A DNA stretch of 19,026 nucleotides, from the NCBI GenBank assembly GCA_900544655.1, contig UQWE01000011.1:1-19026 (forward strand), read 5' to 3'. A program made the position numbers and the translations under genes. Below are positions 14,919 to 19,026 of the stretch, one piece after another; within the stretch, counting starts at the first letter, position 1; each line of letters begins with the position of its first letter. The stretch is from an uncultured Coriobacteriaceae bacterium. Lineage in GTDB: Bacteria > Actinomycetota > Coriobacteriia > Coriobacteriales > Atopobiaceae. The notes below the pieces were generated by a model that was not told the origin of the DNA, did not search any database, and was given only the letters and a program-made list of their open reading frames with translations.

Positions 14919-16116
14919 CTATGCGCGGCGCCCGCGAGCGACGGAGAGTCCCACGGCGGCAATGGCCACCGCGAACAGCAGCGTGATCCCCACGCTCGTG
15001 AAATAGGAGCCCATAACGGCAGGCGTGAGCGCCTCGGCGTCGAGCACGGCGGCAATCGCCTGGTTGGTCCAGAACGTCGGGGCGAAATGGGCTGCCGCGG
15101 CAACGCCCGCACCCATGAACGACAGCGGGATCCAGGCGCCACCCAAGAAGCTCATCACCATGGCGAAGATGTTGCCAACGGCGTTGAGCACCTCCTCGCG
15201 CGCGCCAAAGCTCGTGCAGAGGTACGCAATGGATAGGGGCACGAGGCCAAACGCAAAGTTGGCGACAAGCGCAAGGGCAACGTGCGACGCGGGCAAAGCG
15301 GCGACGTAGTCACGCAGGGCGACGACGCCCACGAGGCTGCTCAGGGCGCACACCGCGAGCGTCAAGACGAGGCAACTCGCAAACACAGCGGCATCACGCG
15401 CGGCGTGGCTCTGCGGGCCCGCCCCCAGGCGCCGCTCGACCTCGGGCCGCGACATCGCCGAGAACACGAGCCCTACGCACACGATGACGGAGGACGTGAT
15501 CGCATACGAGCCAAACTGCAGGTAGAGCTTCACGTCATCCGCCGCGGCACCGCCTGAGGACGGGGTAGCGTGAACCTCGACGTCGGCTCGCCTTCGCGCC
15601 GCCCGCGGAGAGTGCCATGGCTGCCACTTCCTCGAGCCCAGCTCCCCCATCAAGTGCCGCAGCAGACCCCGCCAGCGTTGAGAAGCGCGCCGCCTCGACG
15701 CCAGAGAGCGCAGAGGCCTGCGTGCTCACGCCATAGGCCTCCTCGATCTGGGGGAGTTCATCCCCGGCGCGAGCGGCACGGATGAGCTCGTCCCCAAAGC
15801 CCTCGGGCACGACGAAGACACAATCCGCCTGGCCAGTCACAATGGCATCCTGGAGCGCGCGGGGCTCGTCCGCAACGTCGACAAGCGCATACAGATCACC
15901 CATGTGCCGGGCGAACGCCTGCGAGAGCGGAGAGCCGTCGCGGTCTACGATGGCGACTTCGACCGCACAGGGCTCGTACTCCGCAGTCTCCGAAGAGGAG
16001 GACGCCGAGCTCGTGAGCACGATGACAGCGCCCATGAGCGAGATGACGAGGGCATATATCGTGAGGTAGAGCGGGTGAGCGGCAACTACGCGCAGTGCGG
16101 CCTTAAAGGTGCTCAT
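14919..16116 (-). pseudogene. ABC-2 type permease gene with a frameshift
   Basis: The N-terminal part starts at 16116 (MSTFKAALRVVAAHP, with AGGAGG before it): a membrane helix then an extracellular domain (VEVAIVDRDGSPLSQAF, ADCVFVVPEGFG). Near 15575-15610 the frame shifts and continues as DVEVHATPSSGG through five hydrophobic segments to the stop at 14919. Joined, the product would be about 395 residues with the layout of ABC2_membrane_3 exporters (NatB/YhgE-N-like). As read, the first frame continues out of phase to a stop at 15535 and yields a truncated protein. The start overlaps the end of the previous permease by 14 nt, showing that both belonged to one operon. Either a real lesion or a sequencing indel. 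Confidence 0.82.
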
Positions 16117-17062
16117 AACGCTGCCTCCTAAAGACAAGCGTGGCGACGACGAGAAGCGCAAGGGCAAACGCGACGCACGCGGCAGCGCGCGCAAAGAATG
16201 GCGTCAGGTCCTCGTAGAAATAGAGGCTCGCGAACATGTCCGATATGAGCTTGGAGGGATTGAGCCATGCCTCGGCGGGGAACGCGCGCGCCACCTCGTC
16301 CGCGAGGGACATGGAAGGCATGCCATAGAGGCCCGCAAACAGGGCGCCCAAGCATGTCAGCAAGGTGAGGAGCCCCTCTCGCGGACCCTTGCCTCCACGC
16401 AGGGGCAGCACCGCCACAAACATGCCAAGGCCTATCGAGAGGAACGACGCCGTGGCGATGCCGAGAAGGGCGAGCCCCTCTCGCCCGGAAAAGTCGACGC
16501 CCGCGACAAGGCGCACGAAGGCGAAGACCAACGCCAGGTTGACAAAAGCCATGGCCCAACAGGCGACGAGCGTCGATGCGAGGGTGGCGAAGCGGCTCTG
16601 ACCTCCCACGCAGCGTCTCGCGCCCAGTGGCGAGAGATCGCCTGCGGCGTCAACCGTCGCCTCCATCGCGACCTGCGCCGCAAACAGAGCCGCCATACCC
16701 AAGAGGGCATAGTAGTAGCGCACCGTATAATCGGGTGTCGAGCGCGTGAGGGAGATGCGCTTGACCTCGCCCGAATCGAGGAGGCGCTCGCCCTCCTCGA
16801 TGGAGGAGACAGGACGGACGTCGTGCAGGCGGTCATCGCCCTCGGCATTCAGCGCGTCCACGACCTGCGAGAAGCCTGACGTCTCCCAAGCACCGTCCTC
16901 GAGCACGGCGACCGGCACGGGGTCTACGCTCTGGGAGTTCTTGAGGCTCGAGAACATGAGGATGAAAATCGTCGAGAGGATGATGGGAAAGAGCAAGGTC
17001 CAGATCCACACGCTTGGTTTGCGGGCGTTCGCCAGGATGGTCGCCTTTATCGTCGATAGCAT
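16103..17062 (-). CDS. ABC-2 type permease, possibly with an internal in-frame deletion
   Basis: A 319-residue open frame. The N-terminal helix (about 20-37) is followed by a short extracellular domain (VDPVPVAVLED), then RYYYALLGMAALFAAQ opens the five-helix C-terminal half (about 120-319). The start is the ATG five nt behind AGGAGG. A GTG one codon earlier is too close to it. The ribosome site overlaps the ATPase stop, so translation was coupled. Relatives are usually about 370-400 residues, and the extracellular part between LLDSGEVKRI and SLTRSTPDYTV looks about 50-60 residues too short, so an in-frame deletion is suspected. It may be intact as an open frame yet non-functional, since its ATPase and partner permease are broken. 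Confidence 0.7.
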   Translation of the reverse strand: MLSTIKATILANARKPSVWIWTLLFPIILSTIFILMFSSLKNSQSVDPVPVAVLEDGAWETSGFSQVVDALNAEGDDRLHDVRPVSSIEEGERLLDSGEVKRISLTRSTPDYTVRYYYALLGMAALFAAQVAMEATVDAAGDLSPLGARRCVGGQSRFATLASTLVACWAMAFVNLALVFAFVRLVAGVDFSGREGLALLGIATASFLSIGLGMFVAVLPLRGGKGPREGLLTLLTCLGALFAGLYGMPSMSLADEVARAFPAEAWLNPSKLISDMFASLYFYEDLTPFFARAAACVAFALALLVVATLVFRRQRYEHL

Positions 17063-17071
17063 CACGGCCTC

Positions 17072-17880
17072 CTAATCGCGCAGCTCGCGGCCGGTGATTT
17101 CGAGGAAGACGTCGTTGAGCGTCGGGGGCTCGGAGTAGATGCGGCCAAGCGCGACGCCCCGCGCCCGGAGCGCATCGAGGATGTCCGTGAGATTGTGGGG
17201 GTACGCCTCTCAGGAGCAGGTGAGCGCGCCGGCGGCGTAGCTCGCGGAGAGCACGTGCGGCAGCCCCCGGACGCTGGCAAGGACGTCATCGGCGAGCTCG
17301 GCTGCCTCGATCACGACCTTCTCCCCCATCGAGATCATGCGCTTGAGCTCGTCGTTCGTACCCTCAGCGAGGGTGCGGCCGCCGTCCATGATCATGGTGC
17401 GGGAGCAGATCTGCTCGACCTCCTCCATATAGTGGCTCGTGTATACCACCGTGGCACCCTCGTCGCGCAGGCGGCAGATGCCGTCGAGAATCGAGTTCCT
17501 GCTCTGGGGTCAACAGCGACCGTGGGCTCGTCGAAGAAGATGAGCTCGGGCTTATGGGCGATGCCGCAGGCGATGTTCAGGCGCCTGGCAAGGCCGCCGG
17601 AGAGCTTGCCGGGGCGGAACTTGACGTAGTCGCCAAGACCAACGAACTCGATCGCCTCATCCACGAGGGCGCGACGACGGGCGCGGTCGGCCACGTAGAG
17701 GCTGCAGAAGTAGTCGATGTTCTCTCACACCGTAAGCTCGTCAAAGACGGCAACCTGTTGCGGCACCACGCCGATCCTGCGCTTGAGGTCATAGCGCGTA
17801 GGCTCCATGGGCTCGCCGAAGAGCTCGATATGGCCCTTGTCGTAGGTCAGCAGCTGCAGGATGCAGTTGATCGAGTTGAC
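17072..17880 (-). pseudogene. ABC transporter ATPase gene: 5'-truncated, two nonsense codons, one frameshift
   Basis: The remnant begins right after the Walker A position (SINCILQLLTYDKGHIELFG), with Q-loop VVPQQ, signature LSGGLARR, Walker B LIFFDEPT and, after a shift, H-loop VVYTSHYMEEV. Damage: (1) the N-terminus with the GKST/GKTT loop is gone and replaced by a palindromic repeat; (2) TGA at 17725-17727 within LTV-x-ENI; (3) one base lost in a C-run at 17506-17509 after VDP; (4) TGA at 17210-17212, with readable family sequence beyond it (YPHNLTDILDALRARG, VFLEITGREL) to the true stop TAG at 17072-17074. It was the energising subunit of the two permeases downstream, a drug/lipid-type exporter of the NatA/CcmA class. 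Not functional. Confidence 0.9.
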
Positions 17881-17968
17881 AAAGGGACAGTCCCTTTGTC
17901 AACTCTAAGGGGCAGTCCCTTTTTCAGGTTTTGCAGGATTCCTCTCGCGGGAGTTTTGTCACGAGAGG
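17873..17968. repeat. REP-like palindromic element at the truncated ATPase end
   Basis: GAGTTGACAAAGGGAC (17873-17888) and its exact reverse complement (17890-17905) flank a single A, a 33-nt perfect palindrome. A partial, diverged second copy follows (GGGGCAGTCCCTTTTTCA, about 17909-17926), then a 7-bp inverted pair CCTCTCG (17941-17947) and CGAGAGG (17962-17968). The AAGGGACAGTCCC wording resembles the palindromes found around REP-associated tyrosine transposases (RAYT) in many bacteria. No transposase is present. It lies precisely where the ATPase coding sequence stops matching its family. Right boundary uncertain. Confidence 0.7.
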
Positions 17969-18013
17969 CGCTTGGAGAGACGCGCGCTCCACGCGTGCGC
18001 ATACAATGGCCCC

Positions 18014-19026
18014 ATGAACAGGCTTTCGACAAGCTCATCGTGCTCACCTGCTGCCTCGGCGGCGCCTCGCGGCTGCCAGTCGACGCGTCGCTGGTGGCTT
18101 CGCTTTGCCTCTCCGTCGCCTTGAGCGCGTATGTCGAAACGCTTCGCGATGGCGCCCGACAGCGCGGAAGCGAGGTCGCATCGCTTGCGTTCGTCGCCAC
18201 CTCGATCTTCGTGCCCGCACTCGTCCCCTTTGCCCCGTTTGCGCTCTACGATGCCGCGCGGGGGGTTCGACCGCGAGAGTCCCTCGCCGTTACTTGGACG
18301 CGCGGCGCTCTTCATGGTCGCGCTCACCGCGCACCTTTGCTCGGGCAATCTGTCGGCAGAGACGATCATGCCCTCCGCCGTGTTCGCGTTCGCCGCGACA
18401 TTGCTCTCCGTCCGCACCACGCAGGTCGAGCGCGAGCACGCGCGCAACGCCACCGTTCGCGACGACCTTCAGGAGCGCACGCTGCTACTCGAGGCGAAAA
18501 ACCGCGACCTCCTCGAGCGACAGGATTACGAGGTGCAGGTAGCGACCCTCGCCGAGCGCGCCCGCATTGCCCGCGAGATCCACGACAACGTTGGCCACCA
18601 ACTCACGCGCGCCAAGCTCCAGACGGATGCGCTGGCCATCGTCCATGAGGCGGACCCCACTGCCGCAGCAGACTTCCAGAGCGTCGGCCGTGCCGTGGAT
18701 GAAGCCCTCTCGCTTGTCCGCACGAGCGTGCATGACCTCCACGACGACTCGTTTGACCTTGGGCTTCAAGCCCATAAGGCAGCCGATGCCATCATGCGCG
18801 GCTCGAGCGTGAGAGTGGCGGTCGAGGTCTCCTGCGAGCACGTGCCCGCAAACGTGGGGACTTGCCTGCTCGCCGTGATTCGCGAGGCCATGTCGAACAC
18901 GCTGCGCCATGGGTGCGCGGGAAGGATCGAGGTTCGCTGCCTCGAGCACCCGGCGCTGTGGCAGCTGTCCGTGCTTGACGACGGAGGGGCGACGGACGAC
19001 ATGGCAGCACCTGCCGCCGTGACAGG
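18014..19026 (+). pseudogene. DesK/NarL-type sensor histidine kinase, frameshifted, runs off the window
   Basis: Four hydrophobic segments come first (LIVLTCCLGG, LVASLCLSVALSAY, FVATSIFVPALVPFAPF, then in another frame AALFMVALTAHL and AVFAFAATLLSV). A coiled coil follows, then the HisKA_3 box ARIAREIHDNVGHQL with the phospho-acceptor His at 18581-18583, and the N-box REAMSNTLRHG. The frame changes at a run of six G (18260-18265): with five G the reading is continuous (DAARGFDRESP). ATG 18014 is itself out of phase with the first helix (MNR then AFDKL needs one more base) and its frame stops at 18122-18124. GTG 18040 is an alternative start without ribosome site. Kinases of this type usually control an adjacent ABC exporter, here the decayed module on the other strand. 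The 3' end and any response regulator lie outside. Confidence 0.82.

Noticed and set aside
14810..15142. N-terminal 111-codon extension of glycerol dehydrogenase
   Set aside because: That stretch is an out-of-frame reading of the ABC permease; a proper ribosome site and a conserved family start lie at 14809.
17205..17730. UGA recoding (UGA read as Trp or selenocysteine) in the ABC ATPase
   Set aside because: UGA ends an intact gene here (EIIC), TGG is used for Trp elsewhere, and the same ATPase also has a frameshift and a missing N-terminus. Decay explains it better.
1..19026. tRNA, rRNA, CRISPR arrays, attachment sites, phage genes or a classical defence system
   Set aside because: No cloverleaf-like element, regularly spaced repeat array, integrase, transposase, nuclease or helicase signature could be recognised on either strand by eye.

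Overview
The window looks like a chromosomal segment of a GC-rich, fermentative anaerobic actinomycete, most likely of class Coriobacteriia (Collinsella/Olsenella-like). That placement is an inference from strong AGGAGG-type ribosome binding sites, C/G-ending codons, a DUF4012 wall-associated protein, mannose-family PTS operons, and ABC-2/NarL-type kinase modules. No rRNA, tRNA, CRISPR array, phage or transposase gene was seen.

Left part (1-5.4 kb). A large membrane-anchored DUF4012 protein (+) converges on a long-form phosphoglucomutase/phosphomannomutase (-). Next comes a single-gene unit (-) encoding a fusion of a PTS EIIB phosphocarrier domain with a KpsF/GutQ-like SIS sugar-phosphate isomerase domain. 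The usual CBS domains of that family are absent.

Sugar-uptake cluster (5.4-10.3 kb). One minus-strand operon runs class II ketose-bisphosphate aldolase, then EIIA, EIIB, EIIC and EIID of a mannose-family PTS, with a hairpin terminator behind it. A divergent RpiR-type regulator (HTH plus SIS) sits at its head. Inverted half-sites of the form TTYCA-N4-TGGAA lie in front of both the regulator and the EIIB-SIS gene, so the two units may form one regulon. A plausible flow is PTS import and phosphorylation, SIS isomerisation, a kinase step not encoded here, and aldolase cleavage. The substrate cannot be read from the sequence.

Redox part (10.3-14.8 kb). An SDR oxidoreductase, an iron-dependent alcohol dehydrogenase of the FucO/lactaldehyde reductase type with very strong codon bias, and a GldA-type glycerol dehydrogenase. 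A lone 96-residue EIIB follows gldA, with a strong terminator placed just before its start. Between fucO and this pair lie a 41-nt-period degenerate tandem repeat and a broken AIM24-family gene.

Right part (14.9-19.0 kb). An ABC-2 export module (two permeases and an ATPase, -) faces a DesK/NarL-type sensor kinase (+, running off the window). It is clearly decayed: a frameshift in one permease, a probable in-frame deletion in the other, an ATPase with two nonsense codons, a frameshift and a lost Walker A end, and a kinase with one or two frameshifts. A perfect 33-nt palindrome resembling a REP/RAYT-type element lies exactly where the ATPase N-terminus is lost. Either this locus is a real genomic graveyard or part of the damage is sequencing error in G/C runs. 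The first 12.8 kb shows no such lesions.
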